Source: Georgenia sp. EYE_87 (GTDB taxonomy: Bacteria; Actinomycetota; Actinomycetes; Actinomycetales; Actinomycetaceae). Taken from it: a stretch of 64,000 nt of DNA. The DNA lies in the NCBI RefSeq assembly GCF_023148685.1, contig NZ_JAHXNL010000017.1, positions 1-64,000 of the forward strand. Direction: 5' to 3'. Shown here piece by piece: positions 7,268-15,741 of the stretch. The position numbers and the translations under genes are program-made. How positions within the stretch are numbered: the stretch's first letter is position 1; each line of letters starts with the position of its first letter. The notes under the pieces were generated by a model. That model made no database searches. It was not told where the DNA came from and saw nothing but the letters and a program-made list of their open reading frames with translations.

Positions 7268-8764
7268 TCAGCGTGCCGGGCGGTCTCCGGTGTCGTCCGG
7301 GCCGCCGTCGGGCCCCGGGCCTCCCGCGTCGCTCTCCGGCTGGGCCGGCGCGTCGTCGACGTCCCCGCCAGCTCCGCCGTCGGCAAGCGTTCCGTCGAGC
7401 ATCGCCGCCAGCGCGGCGTCGACATCCTCCTCGGCAGCGCGGGCGGCGCGGCGGGCGGCGACGAAACCGCTGGGGTCGTCCAGCTCCTCAGGCGTGGGCA
7501 TCAGGTCCGGGTGGGACCACAGGGCGTCACGCTCCGCGGTACCCCGTTCGGCCCCGAGCGTCGCCCACAGGGTCGACGCCTCGCGCAGGCGGCGCGGACG
7601 CAGCTCGAGCCCGACGAGCGTGGCGAACGTCTGCTCCGCCGGGCCTCCGCTCGCGCGCCGACGCCGCAGCATCTCGCGCAGCGGCACGGCGTGGGGGAGG
7701 TGAGGTGCGACCGCCTGCGCGGTGACCTCCTCGACCCAGCCCTCGACCAGCGCGAGCGCCGTCTCGAGGCGCACGAGCGCGGCACGCTGCGCCGGGGACT
7801 GCTCGAGCGCGAACACCCCGCCCGAGAACGCCTCACGCAGCTGCTCCGGGTCGGTCGGGTCGATCCCGCGGACCGCCTCCTCCATCGCGTCCGTGTCGAT
7901 GGTGATCTCGCGGGCGTAGGACTCGACGATGCCGAGCAGATGCGCCCGCAGCCACGGCACCTGGGCGAAAAGTCTGGCGTGCGCGACCTCGCGGACGGCG
8001 AGGAACAGTCGCACCTCCTCCGCCGGGGCGTCCAGGCCCTCCGCGAAGTCGGCGACGTTGGCGGGCACGAGCGCCGCCGTCGGCTCCTCCACCAGCGGCA
8101 GCCCGGTGTCGGCGGTGCCGAACGCCTCGCGGGCGAGCGTGCCCACGGCCTGCCCCACCTGCATCCCGAAGACCGCGCTGCCGAGCTGGCGCAGCATCCC
8201 CTGGACCGGGCCCATCTGCGCCGCCATCGCCTGAACCTCGGGCGGCAGGTGCTCCGCCTGGGCCTCGATGGTCTCGACCAGCGCCTGGGAGACGGACGTG
8301 GCCACCGGCTCCGAGAGCCGCTTCCACGTCGGCAGCGTTCGCTCCACCCAGTCGGCGCGGCTCCACGCCTCCTGACGGCCGCCCGCGGGCCCGAGCTCCG
8401 TGGCGGTGTCCAGCCACAGGTCGGCCACGGACAGGGTGGAGCGCACGCGCTCGGCCTCGGCGGCGCTCACGGAGGGATCGCCGCCGGCGTGGGCCGTCTG
8501 GCGGGCGAGGTCGTGGGCGAGGCGCCAGTTGACCGGGTCGCCGCCGCCCGAGGCGAGCAGCTGCTGCATCTGCCCGATCATCATCATCAGCTGGTTGCGG
8601 TCCGCCGGGAGCCCGGCCGCCTGGGACATCGCCTCAGGGTCCAGACCGGACGCCCGCATCGCCCGCATCGCCTCCTCGGCGGCGGCGGGGCCCATCATCG
8701 ATCGGAGCAGCTCCTCCCAGCTGTTGGGCTCGCCGCCCTCCGGGCGGGTGGGGTCCTGACTCAT
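7268..8764 (-). CDS. DUF2342 zincin-like protein (predicted zinc-dependent metalloprotease family)
   Basis: This 498-aa protein matches the actinobacterial DUF2342 family in length and landmarks: an N-terminal Met-rich segment (MMMIGQMQQLLASGGGDPVNW), AVFGMQVGQAVGTLAREAFG, then REVAHARLF (258-266) and the C-terminal LRPRRLREASTLW block. The zincin-like motif reads R-E-x-x-H rather than H-E-x-x-H, so the first metal ligand is replaced by Arg and catalysis is doubtful. The last ~45 residues are an acidic, low-complexity Gly/Asp/Pro tail. The ATG has CAGGAG upstream. It is divergent from the PDZ-Lon protease gene, a conserved pairing in actinobacteria that suggests a common envelope-related role; this is inference. 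Confidence 0.82.
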   Translation of the reverse strand: MSQDPTRPEGGEPNSWEELLRSMMGPAAAEEAMRAMRASGLDPEAMSQAAGLPADRNQLMMMIGQMQQLLASGGGDPVNWRLAHDLARQTAHAGGDPSVSAAEAERVRSTLSVADLWLDTATELGPAGGRQEAWSRADWVERTLPTWKRLSEPVATSVSQALVETIEAQAEHLPPEVQAMAAQMGPVQGMLRQLGSAVFGMQVGQAVGTLAREAFGTADTGLPLVEEPTAALVPANVADFAEGLDAPAEEVRLFLAVREVAHARLFAQVPWLRAHLLGIVESYAREITIDTDAMEEAVRGIDPTDPEQLREAFSGGVFALEQSPAQRAALVRLETALALVEGWVEEVTAQAVAPHLPHAVPLREMLRRRRASGGPAEQTFATLVGLELRPRRLREASTLWATLGAERGTAERDALWSHPDLMPTPEELDDPSGFVAARRAARAAEEDVDAALAAMLDGTLADGGAGGDVDDAPAQPESDAGGPGPDGGPDDTGDRPAR

Positions 8765-8904
8765 GACAGCTCCTGACGGTGGCGGGCCTCAACGGTAACC
8801 GGCCGCGACGCGCCTCTGCAGCGGCGGGGCGGCCTCCGTGGCCGCTGGTTCGCTGAGGGCGCAGCGACGCCGGACGCCCCCAGGGAACACCCAGCCTCGT
8901 GCGG

Positions 8905-8917
8905 CATGATGACCCGG
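8905..8917 (+). promoter_or_regulatory. leaderless -10 box of the PDZ-Lon gene
   Basis: CATGAT (8905-8910) ends six bases before GTG 8917, fitting a transcript that begins at the start codon. Confidence 0.5.
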
Positions 8918-10233
8918 TGAGCGAGCAGGGCACCGGCCGGACCGGTCACGACCGTCGTCCCGTACCGCCCTCGCCCGCCGGGAGGGTGGGCGTCCCACGG
9001 CCCTCAGACCTCGGGACGACGGCGAACGCGGATCCCGTCCCCGCGGAGCCGGCGCGGCCCGGCTGGCGGGCTACGACGGCGCAGCAGGCCGCTCCGCACC
9101 GGGAACCGGAGGACGGGCACGCCGAGCCTGACGAGCCGTACGTCTCGCGTCGCGCGGTCACCATGGTCGTCTCGGGGGCCCTGCTCTCGGCGCTGCTGCT
9201 GGTGATCATGCTCGTGCCCCTGCCCTACGCCGTCCAGCGGCCCGGGCCGACCGTGAACACCCTCGGGGAGGCCGACGGCGAACCGCTCATCCAGATCGAC
9301 GGCGCCGAGACCTACCCGACCTCGGGCGAGCTCCGCCTCACCACCGTCTCGGTCATCGGGGGACCGGGCTATCCCGTCACCGCAGCCGACGTCGTCGCCG
9401 GCTGGTTGGACGAGGAGGAGGTGGTGATGCCGGTGGAGGCGGTCTTCCCGGACGGCACCACGCGCGAGGAGATCGACGAGCAGTCGACGGCGCAGATGGC
9501 CTCCTCGCAGGACAACGCCACGGTGGCCGCCCTCGAGGAGCTCGGGTACGACGTCCCCATGGTCCTCACCGTCAGGGACGTCGCGCCCGGGTCCGGGGCC
9601 GAGGGCGTGGTCGAGGAGGGGGACGTGATCGCGTCGATCCAGCCCGAGGGGGAGGAGCGCACCGAGGTGGAGGCGTTCTCCGACCTCGCCGCCGTCCTCT
9701 CGCGCACGGAGGCGGGCGCGCCGGTGACTCTCGGCGTCCTGCGCGACGGCGAGCCGACGGACCTGACCGTGGCGACCATGAGCCACCCCGGGACCGCCGC
9801 CGACCCGGACGAGGCACGGCAGGGATCGCTCCTCGGCGTGGTCCTGGACCCGGAGGTCGAGCTCCCGGTCGACATCGACTTCGACATCGACAACATCGGC
9901 GGCCCGAGCGCGGGGACGATGTTCGCGCTGGGGATCATCGACCGCCTGACACCCGGCGAGATGACCGGCGGGGAGAAGATCGCCGGCACGGGGACCGTGA
10001 ACCTCGCCGGCGAGGTCGGCGCCATCGGCGGGATCCGGCAGAAGCTCGCCGGGGCCACCCGCGCCGGCGCCGAGTGGTTCCTCGCGCCGCAGGGAAACTG
10101 CGGCGAGGTCGTCGGGCACGTGCCGGACGGGTTGCGGGTGGTGCGGGTCGGCACCCTGGGCGAGGCGCGCGACGCCGTCGAGGCCATCGGCTCCGGCGAC
10201 GGCGCATCGCTCCCGACCTGCGAGGCCGGCTGA
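8917..10233 (+). CDS. membrane-anchored PDZ and Lon-type protease (YlbL family)
   Basis: The 438-aa protein has a cytoplasmic Pro-rich N-terminus, one membrane segment (82-104, SGALLSALLLVIMLVPLPYAV), a PDZ domain (~200-290) and a Lon-type proteolytic domain. The Ser-Lys dyad is visible: S331 in GGPSAG and K376 in GGIRQK, 45 residues apart as in Lon. There is no AAA+ domain, so it is a stand-alone protease acting outside the membrane on exported or membrane substrates. The family in Bacillus is YlbL. The start is GTG 8917, with a -10 box six bases upstream; a GTG at 8899 is possible. It is followed on the other strand by a PPA1309 gene and then UPF0182, a conserved actinobacterial set. Confidence 0.87.
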   Translation: MSEQGTGRTGHDRRPVPPSPAGRVGVPRPSDLGTTANADPVPAEPARPGWRATTAQQAAPHREPEDGHAEPDEPYVSRRAVTMVVSGALLSALLLVIMLVPLPYAVQRPGPTVNTLGEADGEPLIQIDGAETYPTSGELRLTTVSVIGGPGYPVTAADVVAGWLDEEEVVMPVEAVFPDGTTREEIDEQSTAQMASSQDNATVAALEELGYDVPMVLTVRDVAPGSGAEGVVEEGDVIASIQPEGEERTEVEAFSDLAAVLSRTEAGAPVTLGVLRDGEPTDLTVATMSHPGTAADPDEARQGSLLGVVLDPEVELPVDIDFDIDNIGGPSAGTMFALGIIDRLTPGEMTGGEKIAGTGTVNLAGEVGAIGGIRQKLAGATRAGAEWFLAPQGNCGEVVGHVPDGLRVVRVGTLGEARDAVEAIGSGDGASLPTCEAG

Positions 10234-10236
10234 CCG

Positions 10237-10260
10237 GACCACCGGACCACCGGACCACCA
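10237..10260. repeat. 8-bp tandem repeat, 3 copies
   Basis: GGACCACC is repeated three times head to tail starting four bases after the PDZ-Lon stop codon. The rest of the 137-bp gap is GC-rich with no gene. Confidence 0.75.
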
Positions 10261-10370
10261 CCGTCGGCCGTCCGACCAGGCAGACCCGCGAGCTCGCGCC
10301 GGGGCCGGGCCGGGCGGGCCCGGGCGGTGCTTGTGGGCGGGGCTGGGTTGGCTGGTCCGGGCGGGGCCGG

Positions 10371-10937
10371 TCAGGCCAGCGTCGCGCGGAGCGCCTCGAC
10401 GAGCCCGGGCACGGCGTCGGGGGAGCCCGCGACGGCGTCGTCGAAGTCGTGGCTGCGGCTGCGCAGCGCGCACCAGGACTCTCCGGTCCGGAGCACCCCT
10501 GCGGCCATCCGGACGTCCTGACGCTCCGGGTGACCCATCAGGTACTCCACCGCGGCCTGCGGATCCTCGGGCATGCCCTGCTCCGCCTCCGGCGGGACCA
10601 CCATCCGCTCGACGACGATCGCGGCCCCGTCGACCTCGTCGGGCCACGCGAGCTGACCGAGCAGCTCCTCGATCGTCGACGCCTCCGGCAGACCGTCCTG
10701 CTCGATGCTGGTCAGGTGCTCGGGGTCGTCCTGGGCGGCGAGGACCGCCTCGGACGGCAGCTCCTGGGCGAGCGACGGCGTCGCCGCGATCGCGCCGGCC
10801 GTGCGGACCAGCGCGAAGACGAACACCGGCCCGTCCCACCCCAGGGAGGAGACGTGCCGCTCGATGTCGTCCACCGCCAGCCGCAGGGCGCGCTCGCGGG
10901 CGGTGGGGCCGTCGGGGACGGGCTGCTCGTCGCTCAT
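10371..10937 (-). CDS. PPA1309-family conserved protein
   Basis: This 188-aa soluble, acidic protein has no known catalytic motif. Recognisable features are ALRLAVDDIERHVSSLGWDGPVFVFALVRT near the N-terminus and the mid-protein DEVDGAAIVVERMVVPPEAE with EHLMGHPERQDVRMAAGVLRTGESWCALR-like text afterwards. These match an actinobacterial family of unknown function found between the YlbL-like protease and UPF0182 genes. The ATG at 10937 is immediately preceded by GGAGGC, and an AATGAT box lies upstream, so either a very short leader or none is likely. It is divergent from UPF0182. No membrane segment or signal peptide is seen. Confidence 0.7.
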   Translation of the reverse strand: MSDEQPVPDGPTARERALRLAVDDIERHVSSLGWDGPVFVFALVRTAGAIAATPSLAQELPSEAVLAAQDDPEHLTSIEQDGLPEASTIEELLGQLAWPDEVDGAAIVVERMVVPPEAEQGMPEDPQAAVEYLMGHPERQDVRMAAGVLRTGESWCALRSRSHDFDDAVAGSPDAVPGLVEALRATLA

Positions 10938-11117
10938 GCCTCCATCATTGCGCCGCCCCGCGCGTGATCGGAAACCCGCATCGTGACCGGACCGTTTCTC
11001 CATGCCTCCGGCGGTTGTGGGAACCTTGGAGCAGGCCGGGGCGTTGTGCGGATGGACGTGGAACCCCTGGAACCGAAGCCACGACAAGACAGCTGCACGA
11101 CGACTCGAAGGTGCTCA

Positions 11118-14100
11118 GTGACGTTCGCATCCGCCCCACGTACATCAGGACCCGCGCCTGCCCCCCGCCGCCGCGGCGCCCTCGTGCCCACCCTCGTCGT
11201 GCTGGGCGTCCTCGCGGCGCTGGTCATGGCGGCGGCCCAGGTGTGGACCGAGGTGCAGTGGTACAGCCAGCTCGGGTTCACCGACGTCCTCGTGCGTGAG
11301 TGGGTCACCCGCGCCGTCCTCTTCGCGATCGGCTTCGTGCTCATGGGAGGGGCCGTCTGGCTGAACCTCCATCTCGCCTACGCGCGCCGGCAGGTCTACC
11401 CGCCGACGACGCCCGAGGAGCGCAACCTCGACCGGTACCGGGAGAGCATCGAGCCGCTGCGCCGTCTGATCATGATCGGGGCGCCCGTGGTGCTCGGCCT
11501 CTTCGCCGGGTCCTCGCTCAGCGGGATGTGGCGTCCGGTCCTCACGGCGCTGAACCAGGTGCCTTTCGGCGAGACCGACCCGCAGTTCGACATGGACATC
11601 GCGTTCTTCGTGTTCACGCTGCCGGTCGTGCGGGCGGTGGTCTCGTTCCTCATGACCGTCGTCTTCCTCTCCGCCGTCGCCGCGCTCATCACCCACTACC
11701 TCTACGGCGGCATCTCGCTGGCGCCGCGCCAGCAGAAGGTCTCGCCGGCGGCCCGGGTGCACCTGTCGGTGCTGGCCGCCGTCTTCGTGCTGCTCATCGC
11801 GGTCAGCTACTGGCTCGACCGCTACTCGATGCTGGTGGGCGAGAACACCCGCTTCGCCGGGGCCTCCTACACGGACATCAACGCCAACCTGCCCGCCAAG
11901 GCGATCCTCGCGGCCATCGCGCTCGTCGTCGTCGTCCTCTTCATCGTGGCCGCCTTCCGCGGCTCCTGGACGGTCCCGGTCGCCGGCATCGCGGTCATGA
12001 TCGTCTCCGCCCTGGTGGTGGGCACCGCCTACCCGGCCGTCATCCAGCGCTTCCAGGTCGAGCCCAACGCGCAGACCGTCGAGCGGCCGTACATCCAGCG
12101 CAACATCGACGCCACGCTCGCCGCCTACGGTCTCGAGGACGTCGAGGTGGAGACCTACTCGGCCACCACCGAGGCCGAGGCCGGCCAGCTCCGCGAGGAC
12201 AGCCAGTCCACCGCCTCCATCCGCCTGCTCGACCCGAACATCGTCTCCCCGACGTTCAACCAGCTGCAGCAGAACCGGCAGTACTACGGCTTCCCGACGA
12301 CGCTGTCCGTGGACCGGTACGACATCGACGGCGAGAAGCGGGACACCGTCATCGCCGTGCGCGAGCTGAACCAGGACGGACTCGGGGCGGACCAGCGCAC
12401 GTGGATCAACGACCACACCGTCTACACCCACGGCTTCGGCGTCGTCGCCGCGTACGGCAACACCACCAGCGCCGACGGCCGCCCGGCGTTCTTCCAGCAG
12501 GGCATCCCCTCAGTGGGTGAGCTGGGCGAGTACGAGCCGCGCGTCTACTTCGGGCAGAACAGCCCTCAGTACTCGATCGTCGGCGCACCCGAGGGCACCG
12601 ACCCGTGGGAGCTCGACTACCCCGACGACGACGCCGAGAACAGCGCCGTGAACACCACCTACACCGGAGACGGCGGCCCGTCGGTCGGCAACTTCTTCCA
12701 GAAGCTGCTCTACGCCCTGAAGTTCGGCGACATGCAGATCCTCTTCTCCGACCGGGTGACCGAGGAGTCGCAGATCCTCTTCGACCGCGACCCGCACCAG
12801 CGCGTGGCCAAGGTGGCGCCGTACCTCACCCTCGACAACCGCGCGTACCCGGCGGTGGTCGACATGGACGGGGACGAGTCGACCCCCAAGGACCTCGTCT
12901 GGATCGTGGACGGCTACACCACCACGAACGACTACCCGTACTCGGCGCGTGAGTCCCTCGAGGAGGCGACGACGGACTCCATCGTCGACGCCAACGGCCA
13001 GCCGGTCACCGTCGGCGCGCTGCCCGAGCAGGTCAACTACATCCGCAACTCCGTCAAGGCCGTGGTCGACGCCTACGACGGTGAGGTCACGCTCTTCGAG
13101 TGGGACGACCAGGACCCGATCCTGCAGACCTGGGAGAACATCTTCCCCGAGCACATCACCCCGATGACGGAGATCAGCGGGGACCTGATGAGCCACCTGC
13201 GCTACCCGGAGGACCTCTTCAAGGTCCAGCGGACGCTGCTCACCGAGTACCACGTCACCGACGCCGCATCGTTCTACTCCGGCTCCAACTTCTGGAACAT
13301 CCCCACCGACCCCACGGTCGCGACCGGTGTCCAGCAGCCGCCGTTCTACCTCACGATGCAGATGCCCGGCCAGGAGGACGCCCGCTTCTCGCTGACGTCC
13401 AGCTTCATCCCGGGCGGTAACACGGACCGCAACATCCTCACCGGCTTCCTGGCGGTCGACTCCGAGACCGGCGACGCCGAGGGCGAGGTCCGCGACGGGT
13501 ACGGGACGATGCGGCTGCTCGAGCTGCCCTCGGACGTCACCGTCCCCGGTCCCGGCCAGGTCCAGAACAACTTCAACTCCAACCCGGCGGTCTCCTCCGA
13601 GCTCAACCTGCTGCGCCAGGGCAACTCGAACGTCCAGCTGGGCAACCTGCTGACGCTGCCGGTCGGTGGCGGCCTGCTGTACGTCCAGCCGGTGTACGTC
13701 CAGTCCGCGGCGGGCACGTCCTACCCGCTCCTGCAGCGCGTGCTCGTCTCGTTCGGTGACGAGATCGGGTTCGCCTCCACCCTCGACGAGGCCCTCGACG
13801 AGGTCTTCGGCGGGGACTCCGGGGCCGAGGCGGGCGACGCCGACGTCCAGCCGGGCGAGGAGCCGACCGACGGCGGGACCGAGCCGGATGGCACCACCGA
13901 GGTGCCGGCTGCGGCCCAGGAGCGCCTGACGCGGGCGCTGGCGGACGCGCAGGAGGCGCTCGCCGACAGCAACGCCGCCCTGGCCGAGGGGGACTGGACC
14001 GCGTACGGCGAGGCGCAGGAGCGGCTCAGCGCGGCCATCTCGGCGGCGCTCGCCGCCGAGGACGAGATCGCCCAGGCCGCGGGGGAGACGCCGGACGGCG

Positions 14101-14153
14101 CCGCCACCGAGGCTCCGGCCGACGGTGCGACGGAGCAGCCCACCGAGGGCTGA
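11118..14153 (+). CDS. UPF0182 integral membrane protein
   Basis: This ~1011-aa protein matches the UPF0182 family (mycobacterial Rv0064 type). The N-terminal ~330 residues hold about seven membrane segments, beginning with LVVLGVLAALVMAAAQVW (~24-42). The rest is a large extracytoplasmic domain with family landmarks such as NQLQQNRQYYGFP, HGFGVVAAYGN, YFGQNSPQYSIVG and SHLRYPEDLFKVQ. The last ~110 residues are an acidic, Ala/Glu/Pro-rich tail ending in a TEAPADGATEQPTEG repeat-like end. Function is unknown. I start at GTG 11118 (AAGGTG upstream); earlier in-frame codons back to 10983 add an unconserved 45 residues. A hairpin terminator follows the stop. Confidence 0.88.
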   Translation: MTFASAPRTSGPAPAPRRRGALVPTLVVLGVLAALVMAAAQVWTEVQWYSQLGFTDVLVREWVTRAVLFAIGFVLMGGAVWLNLHLAYARRQVYPPTTPEERNLDRYRESIEPLRRLIMIGAPVVLGLFAGSSLSGMWRPVLTALNQVPFGETDPQFDMDIAFFVFTLPVVRAVVSFLMTVVFLSAVAALITHYLYGGISLAPRQQKVSPAARVHLSVLAAVFVLLIAVSYWLDRYSMLVGENTRFAGASYTDINANLPAKAILAAIALVVVVLFIVAAFRGSWTVPVAGIAVMIVSALVVGTAYPAVIQRFQVEPNAQTVERPYIQRNIDATLAAYGLEDVEVETYSATTEAEAGQLREDSQSTASIRLLDPNIVSPTFNQLQQNRQYYGFPTTLSVDRYDIDGEKRDTVIAVRELNQDGLGADQRTWINDHTVYTHGFGVVAAYGNTTSADGRPAFFQQGIPSVGELGEYEPRVYFGQNSPQYSIVGAPEGTDPWELDYPDDDAENSAVNTTYTGDGGPSVGNFFQKLLYALKFGDMQILFSDRVTEESQILFDRDPHQRVAKVAPYLTLDNRAYPAVVDMDGDESTPKDLVWIVDGYTTTNDYPYSARESLEEATTDSIVDANGQPVTVGALPEQVNYIRNSVKAVVDAYDGEVTLFEWDDQDPILQTWENIFPEHITPMTEISGDLMSHLRYPEDLFKVQRTLLTEYHVTDAASFYSGSNFWNIPTDPTVATGVQQPPFYLTMQMPGQEDARFSLTSSFIPGGNTDRNILTGFLAVDSETGDAEGEVRDGYGTMRLLELPSDVTVPGPGQVQNNFNSNPAVSSELNLLRQGNSNVQLGNLLTLPVGGGLLYVQPVYVQSAAGTSYPLLQRVLVSFGDEIGFASTLDEALDEVFGGDSGAEAGDADVQPGEEPTDGGTEPDGTTEVPAAAQERLTRALADAQEALADSNAALAEGDWTAYGEAQERLSAAISAALAAEDEIAQAAGETPDGAATEAPADGATEQPTEG

Positions 14154-14166
14154 GCCAACACCTCGA

Positions 14167-14202
14167 GACGGGGGCCGTCCGCCGGTGCGGGCGGCCTCCG
14201 TC
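14167..14202 (+). terminator. hairpin after UPF0182
   Basis: A 16-bp stem with two imperfect pairs (14167-14182 with 14187-14202, loop CGGT) begins 14 bases after the UPF0182 stop. Confidence 0.6.
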
Positions 14203-14297
14203 GTCGGTGGGGGCAACGCCGGCGACCGGCTGTGACCGAGCGCACGCCCGGCCGGTTTGCACCGGCGGTCCACGGCGACGTAATCTGTACATACCGA

Positions 14298-14374
14298 CGC
14301 GGGGTGGAGCAGCTCGGTAGCTCGCCGGGCTCATAACCCGGAGGTCGCAGGTTCAAATCCTGCCCCCGCTACCA
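14298..14374 (+). tRNA. initiator tRNA-fMet (CAT)
   Basis: A complete 77-base cloverleaf with encoded CCA. The anticodon loop is CTCATAA on a CCGGG/CCCGG stem, giving the three consecutive G-C pairs of initiator tRNA. The first base C1 faces T72, the unpaired acceptor end that marks fMet tRNA. The T-loop is GTTCAAAT. Confidence 0.97.
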
Positions 14375-14387
14375 CGAGGTAGTTGAC

Positions 14388-14424
14388 GAAGAAGGCCCGC
14401 ACGCTCAGCGTGCGGGCCTTCTTC
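14388..14424 (+). terminator. tRNA-fMet terminator
   Basis: A perfect 18-bp stem (14388-14405 with 14407-14424) ends in CCTTCTTC and lies 14 bases after the tRNA. Confidence 0.85.
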
Positions 14425-14513
14425 ATACCCGGGAGCGGGAGCGGGGGCGCGGGCGGACCTGCGGCCCGCGGTTCCCGTGGGGGCCGGAGCGGCCGATCGT
14501 CGCGGCGGTCCCA

Positions 14514-14589
14514 GTCGAGGCCCCCGGGTAGGCCCTCGCGTCGAGGCTCCGGGAGTCGAGGCCCTCGCGTCGAGGTCCTCGGGTCGAGG
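14514..14589. repeat. interspersed GTCGAGG repeats
   Basis: GTCGAGG occurs at 14514, 14540, 14555, 14569 and 14583. The 16-mer GGCCCTCGCGTCGAGG is repeated exactly at 14531-14546 and 14560-14575. This lies in the 321-bp gene-free gap between the tRNA terminator and the VOC dioxygenase; nothing else is visible there except the promoter at its right end. Confidence 0.75.
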
Positions 14590-14682
14590 CCCCAGATGGA
14601 CGGGGACGGCTCGAACGGGACGACCAGGGTCAGGTCGAGCGGGACGAGACGCGGCTCACGTGGGAACAAGGTCCCAACCTAT

Positions 14683-14711
14683 TGAGTTGAAGTGTCAACT
14701 ACTTGTACCGT
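14683..14711 (+). promoter_or_regulatory. dioxygenase promoter with overlapping palindromic operator
   Basis: -35 TTGAGT (14683-14688) and -10 TACCGT (14706-14711) are 17 bases apart. The palindrome AGTTGA-AGTG-TCAACT (14685-14700) covers the -35 and spacer, the usual place for a MarR-type repressor of quinone/catechol-responsive genes. Confidence 0.7.
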
Positions 14712-14745
14712 GGAAGCCAGCACCCACCGACCCGAGGGGAATCCC

Positions 14746-15684
14746 ATGAGCGCCACCAGCAGCCACGCCGCACCCGTGTCGAGCCGTCGAGCCGACGAGC
14801 TCCTGCCCGCCGAGACCTCCATGGGGACCGTGACGCTCCTGGTCGGCGACCTCGACCTCATGACCCGCTACTACCGCGACATCGTCCTGCTCGACGTCAT
14901 GCGGGCCGAGGGCAACGAGGTGATCCTCGGGCGGCACGGCGTCGAGCTGCTCCTGCTGCGCCACGACCCGTCGCTGCCTCCTGGCTCGCCTCGGAGCGCC
15001 GGCCTGTTCCACACCGCGATCCTCTTCGAGTCGCGCGCCGCCCTCGCCGCCGCTCTGGCGTCCGTCGCCGTCAAGGCCCCGGGCACCTACGCGGGCGCCG
15101 GCGACCACGACGTCTCCGAGGCGTTCTACTTCACCGACCCCGAGGGCAACGGCGTCGAGCTCTACTTCGACCGCCCCCGCAGCTCCTGGGAGTGGACCGA
15201 CGGTCAGGTCAAGATGGGCACGAAGTGGCTCGACCCGAACCGCTTCCTCGCCGATCACCTGACCGACGACGCCCGCGAGCTCATCGCGACGGCGGAGCGG
15301 CCGACCATCTCCACCCCGGCCCTGGCCGGCGCGGTCGTCGGGCACGTGCACCTGCAGGTGGGCGACGTCGCCACCGCCCGCGACTTCTACGTGGACCGGC
15401 TGGGCTTCGAGGAGACGACGACCTACGGCAGCCAGGCGCTCTTCGTCTCCGCGGGCGGCTACCACCACCACATGGCGATGAACACCTGGAACAGCGCCGG
15501 CGCAGGCCCGCGCGTGCCGGCCCTGGGGCTGGGAACGGTCGACATCGTGGTGCCCACCACCGAGCAGGTCGCCTCGGTCAACGCCCGGCTCGTGGCCCAC
15601 GGGGTGCCGACGCGGCACGACGGCGCGGTCCTGCGGGTCAACGACCCGTGGAACAACCTCATCGAGATCCGCGCCGCGGCCTGA
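14746..15684 (+). CDS. VOC-family ring-cleaving dioxygenase (CatE/MhqO-like)
   Basis: This 312-aa protein has two vicinal-oxygen-chelate modules (~20-150 and ~195-305). Metal-ligand positions are visible as FHTAILF with DPEGNGVELYFDRP in the first half and VVGHVHLQVGD with the final NNLIEIRA in the second. The architecture matches extradiol dioxygenases of the CatE/MhqO group that cleave catechol- or hydroquinone-like rings using Fe(II) or Mn(II). The substrate cannot be set from sequence. The ATG at 14746 has GAGGGG upstream; an ATG at 14692 would lie inside the promoter palindrome. It is a single-gene transcript, probably repressed through the palindrome in its promoter. No cognate MarR gene lies beside it. 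Confidence 0.85.
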   Translation: MSATSSHAAPVSSRRADELLPAETSMGTVTLLVGDLDLMTRYYRDIVLLDVMRAEGNEVILGRHGVELLLLRHDPSLPPGSPRSAGLFHTAILFESRAALAAALASVAVKAPGTYAGAGDHDVSEAFYFTDPEGNGVELYFDRPRSSWEWTDGQVKMGTKWLDPNRFLADHLTDDARELIATAERPTISTPALAGAVVGHVHLQVGDVATARDFYVDRLGFEETTTYGSQALFVSAGGYHHHMAMNTWNSAGAGPRVPALGLGTVDIVVPTTEQVASVNARLVAHGVPTRHDGAVLRVNDPWNNLIEIRAAA

Positions 15685-15741
15685 GCCGACGTCGCACCCG
15701 GGGGCCGGTCGTCACCGTCGCACCCGGCACGGTGCCGGCCG

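Noticed and set aside
10983-11117. 45-residue N-terminal extension of UPF0182
   Set aside because: Unconserved, overlaps the divergent promoter region; GTG 11118 is the better start.
14298-14374. tRNA-fMet as an integration (att) site
   Set aside because: No integrase and no repeated 3' tRNA end was seen downstream.
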